In this document: positions 44,780 through 52,778 of the stretch, piece by piece
Layout of the letters: every line of letters begins with the position of its first letter
How positions within the stretch are numbered: the stretch's first letter is position 1
NCBI GenBank assembly: GCA_052400665.1
Contig: JBQTGK010000011.1
Length of the DNA: 64,000 bases
Reading direction: 5' to 3' (one strand)
DNA from: JBQTGK01 sp052400665
GTDB lineage: Bacteria; Bacteroidota; Bacteroidia; Bacteroidales; Marinifilaceae
Notes under the pieces: model-generated
Told to the model about the DNA's origin: nothing
Databases searched by the model: none
What the model saw: only the letters and a program-made list of their open reading frames with translations
Made by a program: the position numbers and the translations under genes

Positions 44780-45835
44780 ATGAAAAAGAAAATTTTAATT
44801 ACTGGTGGTGCCGGCTTTATTGGATCTCATGTAATTCGACTATTTGTAAATAAATATCCTAATTACGAGATTATAAATTTAGACGCTTTAACTTACGCCG
44901 GAAATCTTGAGAACTTATGCGATGTAGACTCCAAGCCGAACTACAGTTTTATAAAAGGTGATATTACTGATTTAGAATTTGTTACAAACTTATTTAATAA
45001 ATATAAGTTTGATGGAGTATTACATCTTGCTGCAGAATCGCATGTAGACCGATCAATTTCAGATCCATTGGCTTTTATCAATACCAATATTTTAGGAACA
45101 GTAAACCTACTAAATGCAGCAAAAGAGGTCTGGAAAGATGAAATGAGCGATAAAAAGTTTTATCATATTTCTACTGATGAGGTTTATGGATCGCTGGGAA
45201 TAACAGGAAAATTTACCGAAACTACTTCTTACGATCCAAGAAGTCCATATTCTGCTTCAAAAGCAAGTTCAGACCATTTGGTACGCGCGTATTTTCATAC
45301 TTATAAATTACCGGTTGTTATTTCTAATTGCTCCAATAATTATGGAGCCAATCAGTTTCCTGAGAAATTAATTCCTTTGGTAATTAATAATATTAAACAT
45401 TCGAAAACTTTACCTATTTACGGTAAAGGCGATAACATAAGAGATTGGCTATTTGTAGAAGATCACGCTTTAGCCATTGATAAAATATACCACGAAGGTA
45501 AAGTTGGGGAAACCTATAATATTGGCGGTAATAATGAGTGGACTAATATCGATCTGGTAAAAAAACTTTGCGATATTATGGATAAAAAACTTGATCAGGC
45601 AATTGGTACTTCTCAAAAACTTATCAGTTTTGTTAAAGATCGAGCTGGCCATGATATGAGATATGCTATTGATGCTTCAAAAATTGAAAAAGAACTTGGA
45701 TGGAAACCAAGCATTAAATTTGAAGAAGGTTTCGAACAAACCATTGATTGGTATTTAGAAAATACCGAATGGTCGGATCATATTCTCTCGGGAGATTACG
45801 AGAAATATTACGAAAAGCAATATAAAAACAGATAA
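44780..45835 (+). CDS. rfbB: dTDP-glucose 4,6-dehydratase
   Basis: First committed step from dTDP-glucose to dTDP-rhamnose and other deoxysugars. It is 351 residues. Seen: GGAGFIGSHVIRLFV near 8-22, HISTDEVYGSLG near 128-139 (catalytic Thr, Asp, Glu), YSASKAS near 156-162 (catalytic Tyr, Lys) and NCSNNYGANQFPEKLIPL near 187-204. The rest of the rhamnose pathway (rfbA, C, D) is not in the window. Confidence 0.95.
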   Translation: MKKKILITGGAGFIGSHVIRLFVNKYPNYEIINLDALTYAGNLENLCDVDSKPNYSFIKGDITDLEFVTNLFNKYKFDGVLHLAAESHVDRSISDPLAFINTNILGTVNLLNAAKEVWKDEMSDKKFYHISTDEVYGSLGITGKFTETTSYDPRSPYSASKASSDHLVRAYFHTYKLPVVISNCSNNYGANQFPEKLIPLVINNIKHSKTLPIYGKGDNIRDWLFVEDHALAIDKIYHEGKVGETYNIGGNNEWTNIDLVKKLCDIMDKKLDQAIGTSQKLISFVKDRAGHDMRYAIDASKIEKELGWKPSIKFEEGFEQTIDWYLENTEWSDHILSGDYEKYYEKQYKNR

Positions 45836-45839
45836 AAAG

Positions 45840-45873
45840 AAAGAGCGATGAATAACAACATCGCTCTTTTTAT
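45840..45873. terminator. bidirectional terminator between rfbB and glmS
   Basis: Perfect 11-bp stem AAAGAGCGATG / CATCGCTCTTT (45840-45850, 45859-45869), with T-rich tails on both strands, between convergent genes. Confidence 0.88.
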
Positions 45874-45889
45874 ATACTTAATTTTAAGT

Positions 45890-47725
45890 TTATTCTACAG
45901 TAACCGATTTAGCCAAATTTCGTGGCTGATCTACATTACATCCGCGCAATACGGCAATATAATAAGAAATTAACTGGAAAGGAATAACCGTTAATAATGG
46001 AGCCAAAGATTCCAATGTTTCCGGTATCTCAATAACATGATCGGCCATTTTACTAATCACCGTATCTCCTTCAGTAACAATAGCAATAACATGTCCTTTT
46101 CTTGCTTTCACTTCCTGAATATTGCTTACAATTTTCTCATAAGATTTATCCTTGGTTGCAGCAACAAAAACTGGCATTTGCTCATCAATTAAAGCAATAG
46201 GGCCATGTTTCATTTCTGCAGCAGGATAGCCTTCAGCATGGATGTATGAAATCTCTTTCAATTTAAGAGCTCCTTCCAAAGCAACTGGGAACAAGAATCC
46301 TCGACCTAAGTACAATGCATTTGTAGAATCTACGTATTTTTTTGATAATTCTTTAATGTCATCCACTTTATTTAAAATTCTTTGAATTTTTTCTGGTAAG
46401 TTTGTAAACTCCGCAATTAACTTATGATAATGATCCTTTTCTAGAGTTCCTTTTCTGTAGCCAACAAGCATTGCCATCATAGTTAAAACAGTTACCTGAG
46501 CAGTAAATGCTTTTGTCGATGCAACCCCAATTTCTGGTCCTGCATGAGTATAAACACCAGCATCAGTTTCACGAGGAATACTTGAACCAACTACATTACA
46601 AATACCAACAACTGTTGCTCCAGCTTCCTTCGCCAGCTTAATAGCCGCCAATGTATCGGCAGTTTCCCCACTCTGACTAATTGCAAGAACGATATCATCC
46701 TCAAAAATCACAGGATTTCTATATCTAAATTCAGAAGCATATTCTACTTCAACAGGTATTCTGGCAAATTTTTCGAATAAATATTCGCCTACCATTCCTG
46801 CATGCCAAGAAGTTCCACAACCAATAATTAAAATTCGTCGTGCATTTACCAGTTTTGGAATTACATCGTTAATACCACCAAGAAATACTTCTTTATTTTT
46901 AGCTGAAACCCTACCTCTAATCGTATCGTGAATAGAACTAGTTTGCTCAAAAATTTCCTTAAGCATGAAATGTTCGTATCCACCTTTTTCTATTTGCTCT
47001 ATATCTAAATCTAAATGCTGAATATGTGGAATTAACTTATCGTTTTGAATCGTTTTCAATGTCAGTTCATCACGACTGATAATAGCTACATCATTATCGT
47101 TAAGGTAAATTACACTTTGAGTGTACTCGATAATAGGGGTTGCATCAGAAGCTAGAAAATACTCTCCATTTCCTACACCTACTACAAGCGGACTCCCTTT
47201 TCTTGCAGCAATTAACTGCTCTGGTTCATCTTCACTAATTACTACTAAACCGTAAGCACCCACAACTTTTGTAAGAGCTAAACGAACAGCTATTTCAGCA
47301 GAAACTTCTCCTTTTAAATAGATATACTCAATTAAATTAGCTAATACTTCAGTATCAGTATCGCTCTTAAACGTATATCCACGTTTTATCAGTTTTTCTT
47401 TAAGAAGTGCATAATTTTCAATAATTCCATTATGAATTATTACAAATTTACCATTCATCGACTTATGAGGATGCGCATTTTCATCATTAGGCTCTCCGTG
47501 TGTAGCCCAACGAGTATGACCAATTCCAATAGATCCGGAAATATCATGTCCTTTTACATGATTTTCTAAATCCTGAACTTTACCTTTACATTTAAACAAC
47601 TGGGTCTGATTTGTACGAAGGGCAATACCTGCTGAATCGTATCCGCGATATTCCAACCTTTTTAAACCATTTACCAGAATAGGGTAAGCATCCTTACCTC
47701 CAATATAACCAACTATTCCACACAT
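45890..47725 (-). CDS. glmS: glutamine-fructose-6-phosphate aminotransferase (isomerising)
   Basis: Makes glucosamine-6-phosphate from fructose-6-phosphate and glutamine, the entry to amino-sugar synthesis. It is 611 residues from ATG 47725, placing the catalytic Cys directly after Met (MCGIVGYIGG); the longer frame to a TTG at 47785 is rejected for that reason. Seen: glutaminase domain with HTRWATHGEPN near 75, then two SIS domains (GCGTSWHAGMVGEY, SQSGETADTLAA) and the C-terminal LAKSVTVE. No glmS ribozyme was recognised in its 5' region. Confidence 0.97.
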   Translation of the reverse strand: MCGIVGYIGGKDAYPILVNGLKRLEYRGYDSAGIALRTNQTQLFKCKGKVQDLENHVKGHDISGSIGIGHTRWATHGEPNDENAHPHKSMNGKFVIIHNGIIENYALLKEKLIKRGYTFKSDTDTEVLANLIEYIYLKGEVSAEIAVRLALTKVVGAYGLVVISEDEPEQLIAARKGSPLVVGVGNGEYFLASDATPIIEYTQSVIYLNDNDVAIISRDELTLKTIQNDKLIPHIQHLDLDIEQIEKGGYEHFMLKEIFEQTSSIHDTIRGRVSAKNKEVFLGGINDVIPKLVNARRILIIGCGTSWHAGMVGEYLFEKFARIPVEVEYASEFRYRNPVIFEDDIVLAISQSGETADTLAAIKLAKEAGATVVGICNVVGSSIPRETDAGVYTHAGPEIGVASTKAFTAQVTVLTMMAMLVGYRKGTLEKDHYHKLIAEFTNLPEKIQRILNKVDDIKELSKKYVDSTNALYLGRGFLFPVALEGALKLKEISYIHAEGYPAAEMKHGPIALIDEQMPVFVAATKDKSYEKIVSNIQEVKARKGHVIAIVTEGDTVISKMADHVIEIPETLESLAPLLTVIPFQLISYYIAVLRGCNVDQPRNLAKSVTVE

Positions 47726-47859
47726 AAATACATAAGTTTCGATTTCGGTACCACGCAAAATCGGTTTATTACTTTTAATCAACAAAATTTTACTTGAATT
47801 TTATTTTAAAATCATATCAGGTAAAATATATTATCGATTCAATTATCATAAATTTGATC

Positions 47860-47891
47860 TAAAAATACAATAAGTTCATTTAGCCTCCAAA
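47860..47891 (-). promoter_or_regulatory. glmS promoter
   Basis: On the minus strand: TTTG (47891-47888), 20-base spacer, TATTTTTA (47867-47860), one base off consensus. The leader to ATG 47725 is about 130 bases. Confidence 0.65.
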
Positions 47892-47914
47892 CTTGTTATT
47901 AATTTAGAAACGGG

Positions 47915-47952
47915 CATAAAAAAGGTGCATAAAACATAGTTTAAATGCACCT
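47915..47952 (-). terminator. terminator after the GT5-like gene
   Basis: Stem AGGTGCAT/ATGCACCT (47923-47930, 47945-47952), running into a T tract on the minus strand. Confidence 0.8.
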
Positions 47953-47974
47953 ATCATATTTTTAGAAAACCAAC

Positions 47975-48784
47975 TTATTCTGCAACCAATTCGTCGTAAA
48001 AATCAGAATAAGCTGAAACATATTCATCTTTATTTTTATAGTCCATAAACGGTTTTCCACTTGCCTGAGCATAAGCTTTTATTTCTTCATTAATGCTTTC
48101 GCTACCCATAATAATAGCATCCGACTGATCGATTGCTAGTTTATGCAAAGAAACATAAGATGCATTTTCCAAAACCGTTACATCATCAGCTGTTACACCC
48201 TCAATTATTGCTTTATCTTTAAAATCAGCACTAAAAGGGGTAGTAAACTCATCATCGTAAATCGAGAATACAACTTTTGTATCGGTAAACAAAGGATCTT
48301 CGTTAAATGCCTTCTTAAGATACAAAGGCAATAATCCTGTGAACCATCCCTGGCAATGTACAACATCCGGAGCCCAACGTAATTTCTTAACCGTTTCTAA
48401 CACACCTCTTGCAAAGAAAATAGCTCTCTCATCGTTATCGGCAAAAGCTTCGCCATTTTCATCAAGTAAAACTTTTTTTCTTTGAAAATAATCCTCATTA
48501 TCAATGAAATAGACCTGCATTCTAGCAGCTTGAATAGAAGCCACTTTGATAATTAGGGGGTGATCTGTATCATCGATAATTAAATTCATACCCGACAGAC
48601 GGATCACTTCATGTAATTGATTTCTTCTCTCATTAATACATCCGTATCGAGGCATGAAAGTTCTAATCTCTTTTCCTTTTTCTTGGATTCCCTGCGGTAA
48701 ATGTCTTCCAATATCAGACATTTCACTTTCAGGGAGGTAAGGGGTAATTTCTTGTGAAACAAACAATACTTTTGTCTTTTCCAT
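47975..48784 (-). CDS. GT5-like half glycogen/starch synthase
   Basis: A 269-residue protein that matches only the N-terminal (acceptor) half of GT5 glycogen synthases, normally about 480 residues. Seen: VLFVSQEITPYLPESEMSDI near 6-25 (aligned to the KxGGLADV region, but the KxGG lysine is absent), MPRYGCINERRN near 44-55, DNDERAIFFARGVLE near 116-130 and VVHCQGWFTGLLPLYL near 140-155. There is no GT-B C-terminal nucleotide-binding half, so sugar transfer is doubtful; a partner protein or a regulatory role is possible. Genes of this type beside panC recur in Bacteroidota. Divergent from panC. Confidence 0.85.
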   Translation of the reverse strand: MEKTKVLFVSQEITPYLPESEMSDIGRHLPQGIQEKGKEIRTFMPRYGCINERRNQLHEVIRLSGMNLIIDDTDHPLIIKVASIQAARMQVYFIDNEDYFQRKKVLLDENGEAFADNDERAIFFARGVLETVKKLRWAPDVVHCQGWFTGLLPLYLKKAFNEDPLFTDTKVVFSIYDDEFTTPFSADFKDKAIIEGVTADDVTVLENASYVSLHKLAIDQSDAIIMGSESINEEIKAYAQASGKPFMDYKNKDEYVSAYSDFYDELVAE

Positions 48785-48976
48785 ATAGTCGCTAAATATT
48801 AATACAGATTATCTGCGCAAAATTAATAAAAATATTTAATAATCATGATCTTGATTAAGCTTAAAGCACCTACAAAACAATTAAATGCACTTATTATTTC
48901 TATTGTAATCAATTATTTATTTTATTTGCAGTCGTAACTAAAAATCAAAATGATTTTGTAAGACTATTTTAACGGA

Positions 48977-49816
48977 ATGAAAACAGTAAAGCTTGTAGCT
49001 GATACAAAAGCAATAATCAGCAAATATAAAGCAGAAGGAAAAAGTGTAGGATTTGTCCCTACAATGGGTGCTTTACACGCCGGACATTTATCTTTAACCG
49101 AACAATCTGTTAAAGATAACGACATTACAATTGTAAGTATATTTGTAAATCCTACTCAGTTTAATAATCCTAATGATTTAAAATCATACCCTCGATGTAT
49201 CGATGAAGATCTTGATAAGTTATCAAAATTTAGTCCTGATATCATTTTTATTCCAGAAGTTGAAGAAATGTACCCTGAACCTGATACCAGAATTTTTAAT
49301 TTTGGCAATCTGGACCAAATAATGGAAGGAAAAAACAGGCCAGGACATTTTAATGGAGTAGCTCAGGTTGTAAGTAAACTTTTTGATATTATAAATCCAG
49401 ATAATGCCTATTTTGGTCAAAAAGATTTTCAGCAAGTAGCTGTTATTAAGCAGATGGTGAAAGATCTTAAGTTAAGCGTAAATATCGTTCCCTGCCCTAT
49501 TATCAGGGAAAAAGATGGTTTAGCTATGAGCTCGAGAAATACGCTACTCAATGATGAGCAAAGAAAAAATGCATCAAAAATATCTGAAACTTTATTTAAA
49601 GCTCGTAACTTAGTACCCAAATTAAACGTAATTCAATTAAAGGATTGGGTAGTTAAAGAAATCAATAAAAACCCATATCTTTCTGTAGAGTATTTTGAAA
49701 TCGTAGATGATACACATTTAAACCAGATTAAAAACTGGGATGAAGACAATATTAAAATTGGGTGTATCACCGTTCAGGTAGGAAACATTAGATTGATTGA
49801 TAACGTAACTTTTTAA
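48977..49816 (+). CDS. panC: pantothenate synthetase (pantoate-beta-alanine ligase)
   Basis: ATP-dependent joining of pantoate and beta-alanine for coenzyme A synthesis. It is 279 residues. Seen: TMGALHAGHLSL near 28-39 (HIGH-like), NPTQFNNPNDLKSYPR near 57-72, FGQKDFQQVAVI near 147-158, and KMSKS-like MSSRNTLL near 184-191. It lies 18 bases before panD, so both beta-alanine production and its use are in one operon. Confidence 0.97.
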   Translation: MKTVKLVADTKAIISKYKAEGKSVGFVPTMGALHAGHLSLTEQSVKDNDITIVSIFVNPTQFNNPNDLKSYPRCIDEDLDKLSKFSPDIIFIPEVEEMYPEPDTRIFNFGNLDQIMEGKNRPGHFNGVAQVVSKLFDIINPDNAYFGQKDFQQVAVIKQMVKDLKLSVNIVPCPIIREKDGLAMSSRNTLLNDEQRKNASKISETLFKARNLVPKLNVIQLKDWVVKEINKNPYLSVEYFEIVDDTHLNQIKNWDEDNIKIGCITVQVGNIRLIDNVTF

Positions 49817-49834
49817 TAATTAGTTAAAGGCGAT

Positions 49835-50185
49835 ATGTACATTGAAGTTTGTAAGTCGAAGATTCACAAAGCATCAGTAACTGGTGCTAATCTTCAGTAT
49901 GTTGGAAGCATAACCATAGATGAAGATCTAATGGATGCAGCCAACTTGATCGAAAATGAGAAGGTTCAGATTGTAAATATCAACAATGGTGAACGTTTGG
50001 AAACTTATGTGATTCGTGGCGAAAGAGGTTCAGGGACAATTTGCCTGAATGGTGCCGCAGCAAGAAAGTGCGCAGTTGGTGATGTAGTTATCATTATCGC
50101 CTATGCATCGATGGAATTTGAGGAAGCAAAAAAATGGGAACCAAGTTTGGTATTCCCAGATACTGCTACCAATAAATTAATTTAG
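49835..50185 (+). CDS. panD: aspartate 1-decarboxylase (pyruvoyl enzyme)
   Basis: Forms beta-alanine from aspartate. The 116-residue proenzyme carries the self-cleavage site Gly24-Ser25 (YVGSITID), where Ser25 becomes the pyruvoyl group. Also seen: LMDAANLIENEKVQIVNINNGERLETY and the C-terminal GDVVIIIAYA. Typical length; no separate maturation factor is visible. Confidence 0.96.
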   Translation: MYIEVCKSKIHKASVTGANLQYVGSITIDEDLMDAANLIENEKVQIVNINNGERLETYVIRGERGSGTICLNGAAARKCAVGDVVIIIAYASMEFEEAKKWEPSLVFPDTATNKLI

Positions 50186-50206
50186 ATTAATTTTAAGATA
50201 CAAACA

Positions 50207-50237
50207 AAAGGCTGTTCTTTCGGGATCAGCCTTTTTT
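50207..50237 (+). terminator. terminator after panD
   Basis: Stem AAAGGCTG/CAGCCTTT (50207-50214, 50227-50234) followed by a T run, just past the panD stop. Confidence 0.85.
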
Positions 50238-50380
50238 TATACCAACTTTAAATCTAATGCCCCAATACAGAAACTGCAATTCTATATTTATTACAAAACT
50301 TATATCAACTAAGTGCTACCTCTTTAAATAAAATAGAGTAAACCATCCACCCTTATTGCAGTTAGGCATTAGCTTTAATA

Positions 50381-50412
50381 CTTGTTACTCTCTAAACGAT
50401 ACTGTAACTTTA
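50381..50412 (+). promoter_or_regulatory. rfaE2 promoter
   Basis: CTTG (50381-50384), 20-base spacer, TAACTTTA (50405-50412), each one base off consensus. Predicted leader is about 11 bases to ATG 50429. Confidence 0.55.
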
Positions 50413-50428
50413 AGCAAAATCTTATAAA

Positions 50429-50926
50429 ATGGACAAATTACAATTGATAAAAGATAAAATTTTTTTTAAGCAGGAAGATGCTTATAATAAATTACAAACC
50501 TGGAGATTTAAAGAAGAAAAAATAGTATTCTCTAACGGATGTTTTGACATTGTACATCGGGGACATTTAGAATATTTAGCCAGTGCCGCTGCAATGGGAA
50601 ATAAAATGATAATTGGTTTAAACACCGATTTATCAACCCAAAGATTAAAAGGTCCTACTCGCCCAATTAACGATGAATATTCCAGAGCCTTATTACTCGC
50701 TTCGCTTGGCTTTGTTGATATGGTAATTTTATTTGAAGAAGATACTCCTTTCAATTTGATAAACTTTGTTCAGCCCGATGTATTGGTTAAAGGATCGGAT
50801 TACAAAGCAGAAGATATTGTTGGATACGATATTGTTAAAACCAAAGGTGGAGAAATTAAAACACTTGATTTTATCGAAGGGTTTTCGTCAACTGGGATTA
50901 TCAAAAAAATACAAAACGAAAAATAA
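50429..50926 (+). CDS. rfaE2: D-glycero-beta-D-manno-heptose 1-phosphate adenylyltransferase
   Basis: Cytidylyltransferase-fold enzyme that activates heptose-1-phosphate as ADP-heptose for the LPS core. It is 165 residues, equal to the C-terminal domain of HldE on its own, as usual in Bacteroidota. Seen: FSNGCFDIVHRGHLEYL near 31-47 (HxGH), GLNTDLSTQRLKGPTRPIN near 65-83, VLVKGSDYKAEDIVG near 115-129 and the C-terminal FSSTGIIKKI. With waaA it points to a heptose- and Kdo-containing LPS. Confidence 0.94.
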   Translation: MDKLQLIKDKIFFKQEDAYNKLQTWRFKEEKIVFSNGCFDIVHRGHLEYLASAAAMGNKMIIGLNTDLSTQRLKGPTRPINDEYSRALLLASLGFVDMVILFEEDTPFNLINFVQPDVLVKGSDYKAEDIVGYDIVKTKGGEIKTLDFIEGFSSTGIIKKIQNEK

Positions 50927-51014
50927 TAAAGTTTCAGACAAAATATCTAAATACAAATTTTTCTAAATAAAATTATTTTTTCATTATTAATTACTCATTG
51001 TTAATTATTTAAAC

Positions 51015-52388
51015 GTGGTTACGAAAGCTAAAACAAAAAGTGCATGGTTCTGTCAGAACTGTGGTGTCGAATCGGCAAAATGGGTAGGCAAATGCCCTTC
51101 CTGCGGCGAATGGAATACTTTTGTTGAAGAGATAGTTGTTAAATCAAAGGCTTCGAACATTGTTGGCACCAATGAAAATGTGAAAAACAAACCTCTAAAA
51201 ATTTCTGAGATCTCATCATCGGAAGAAAAACGATTTAACACCGAAGACATGGAGTTAAATAGAGTTTTAGGAGGAGGATTAGTACCCGGATCTTTAATAT
51301 TAATTGGAGGAGAACCAGGAATTGGAAAATCAACTCTGGCTTTACAAATTGCTCTTCGCCTTAAAAATTTCACGACTTTATATGTATCGGGCGAAGAGAG
51401 TGCCCAACAAATAAAATTAAGAGGAAACAGAATAAATTCTGATAACGAAAAATGCTTAATTGTGAGTGAAACAGCAATGGAGAATATCTTTACTCACATT
51501 AAGAACACACAGCCAAATATTGTGGTTATCGATTCGATTCAAACGCTGGCTACAGAAAGAATAGAGGCTGGTCCAGGCAGTGTTTCTCAAATTAGAGAAT
51601 GTACGGCTCAACTGCTTCAATTCGCCAAACAATCGGCCGTTCCGGTTCTTTTAATTGGTCACATTACCAAAGATGGCAATTTAGCCGGACCAAAAATTCT
51701 TGAGCACATGGTTGATACTGTACTTCAGTTCGAAGGCGATCAAAACCACATGTATCGTATTTTGCGAGCCACAAAAAATCGTTTTGGTTCTACCTCCGAA
51801 ATGGGAATTTATGAAATGCAGCATACTGGCTTACGAGAAGTTTCCAATCCATCGGAGCTTTTACTTTCTCAGGAAGATGAGAGCTTAAGTGGCACAGCAA
51901 TTTCAGCTTCCATTGAAGGAATGCGTCCTTTTCTGATAGAAATACAAGCACTGGTTAGCTCGGCGGCTTATGGCACACCTCAACGTTCTTCAACAGGTTT
52001 CGATCTTCGGAGACTAAACATGCTATTAGCGGTATTAGAAAAAAGAGCTGGATTCAGAATTTCTACAAAAGATGTTTTTCTAAATATTGCTGGTGGAATA
52101 AAAGTTAATGATCCCGCTATCGATTTGGCAGTAATTATTGCAATTCTTTCTTCGAGTACCGACATTTCAATTCCCAAAGAAGTCTGTTTTGCAGGAGAAA
52201 TTGGTTTATCAGGAGAAATTAGATCTGTAAATCGTATAGATCAAAGAATTAGCGAAGCCGAAAAGCTGGGTTTCAAGCAGATATTTATTCCAAAATACAA
52301 TTCTAAAGGCCTGAACATCTCTAAATTTAATATCAAAATTCATTTGGTAAGTAAAGTTGGTCAGGTTTTTCAAACTCTTTTCAGATAA
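51015..52388 (+). CDS. radA: DNA repair protein RadA
   Basis: RecA-like branch-migration ATPase in recombinational repair. It is 457 residues from GTG 51015. Seen: N-terminal zinc finger (CQNCG..., CPSCGEW, residues 13-32), Walker A GGEPGIGKSTLAL near 97-109, VVIDSIQTL near 172-180, the RadA motif KNRFGS near 254-259, and a C-terminal Lon-like domain (PAIDLAVIIAILSS, VCFAGEIGLSGEIR). All parts are complete. It is convergent with the orphan riboswitch unit. Confidence 0.97.
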   Translation: MVTKAKTKSAWFCQNCGVESAKWVGKCPSCGEWNTFVEEIVVKSKASNIVGTNENVKNKPLKISEISSSEEKRFNTEDMELNRVLGGGLVPGSLILIGGEPGIGKSTLALQIALRLKNFTTLYVSGEESAQQIKLRGNRINSDNEKCLIVSETAMENIFTHIKNTQPNIVVIDSIQTLATERIEAGPGSVSQIRECTAQLLQFAKQSAVPVLLIGHITKDGNLAGPKILEHMVDTVLQFEGDQNHMYRILRATKNRFGSTSEMGIYEMQHTGLREVSNPSELLLSQEDESLSGTAISASIEGMRPFLIEIQALVSSAAYGTPQRSSTGFDLRRLNMLLAVLEKRAGFRISTKDVFLNIAGGIKVNDPAIDLAVIIAILSSSTDISIPKEVCFAGEIGLSGEIRSVNRIDQRISEAEKLGFKQIFIPKYNSKGLNISKFNIKIHLVSKVGQVFQTLFR

Positions 52389-52389
52389 A

Positions 52390-52422
52390 AATAAAAGAGG
52401 ATGTCTTGGCAAGACATCCTCT
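52390..52422 (-). terminator. terminator of the riboswitch transcript
   Basis: Perfect 12-bp stem AGAGGATGTCTT / AAGACATCCTCT (52396-52407, 52411-52422) with a 3-base loop. Only the minus strand runs into a T tract (TTTTATTTTTA), so it ends an RNA coming from the riboswitch; its tail lies just past the radA stop. Confidence 0.88.
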
Positions 52423-52546
52423 AAAGTAAACAGTTACTATGAATTTTTTTTATGATTCGAATATGGCATTTCGAATCTACTAGCGTCGGAATTAGAAAGA
52501 ATAAAATGAATCTTTCCGCTTTTCTCGCCCGAAAGCTAAAATCCAT
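52421..52546 (-). CDS. 41-codon reading frame downstream of the cobalamin riboswitch
   Basis: ATG at 52546 lies six bases after the riboswitch's conserved 3' end and reads MDFSFRARKAERFILFFLIP..., ending with TAG inside the terminator stem. The product would be basic with a short hydrophobic centre (FILFFLIPTLV). I know no homologue. It contains an 8-bp perfect hairpin GATTCGAA/TTCGAATC (52454-52461, 52470-52477). It may be a leader or small membrane peptide, a chance frame, or the remnant of a lost B12-regulated gene. Confidence 0.25.
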   Translation of the reverse strand: MDFSFRARKAERFILFFLIPTLVDSKCHIRIIKKIHSNCLL

Positions 52547-52551
52547 TAATT

Positions 52552-52726
52552 TAGGCAGGTCTTCTGGCTTACTCCGGTTTTAAACTCCTTCCCATCCCGA
52601 ATACTTTGGACAGTGGAACAATTGTTTAAAACACAGATCATTACTGAATCGGAGTTTACAGCTGCGGGGACAGCTCCTGAATTAAACAGGATTCCCTATT
52701 ATTCCCTTTTCAGGGACCTAAATCAC
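52552..52726 (-). ncRNA. cobalamin (adenosylcobalamin-type) riboswitch, orphan
   Basis: Reading on the minus strand, the hallmarks appear in order: AAAAGGGAATAATAGGGAAT, then TCCTG/CAGGA stem, the B12 box AGCTGTCCCCGCAGCTGTAA, a CCACTGT core, GGGATGGGAAGG, and the conserved 3' end AAGCCAGAAGACCTGCC. All are diagnostic. Such aptamers sense cobalamins and normally switch off B12 transport or synthesis genes. Here the next minus-strand features are only a 41-codon frame and a terminator; radA is on the other strand. It has its own promoter. Confidence 0.95.
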
Positions 52727-52730
52727 ATTA

Positions 52731-52761
52731 CAATTTTAAGAAAATAAATTGATCTTTCAAT
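52731..52761 (-). promoter_or_regulatory. promoter of the riboswitch unit
   Basis: On the minus strand: ATTG (52761-52758), 19-base spacer, TAAAATTG (52738-52731), each element one base off the consensus. The predicted start is near 52724, right at the aptamer, so the unit does not depend on read-through from the penicillin-binding protein gene. Confidence 0.6.
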
Positions 52762-52778
52762 AAATTATCAACCGAATA

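Noticed and set aside
45890..47785. Upstream TTG starts for glmS (47785), galT (26885), topA (55267) and the sigma gene (36309)
   Set aside because: Each adds residues unlike the family. For glmS it would bury the required N-terminal Cys, and for topA it lies upstream of the predicted transcription start.
52552..52726. Riboswitch controlling mrcA or radA
   Set aside because: It lies downstream of mrcA on the same strand and on the opposite strand to radA, so it cannot be the leader of either; only antisense effects on radA remain possible.
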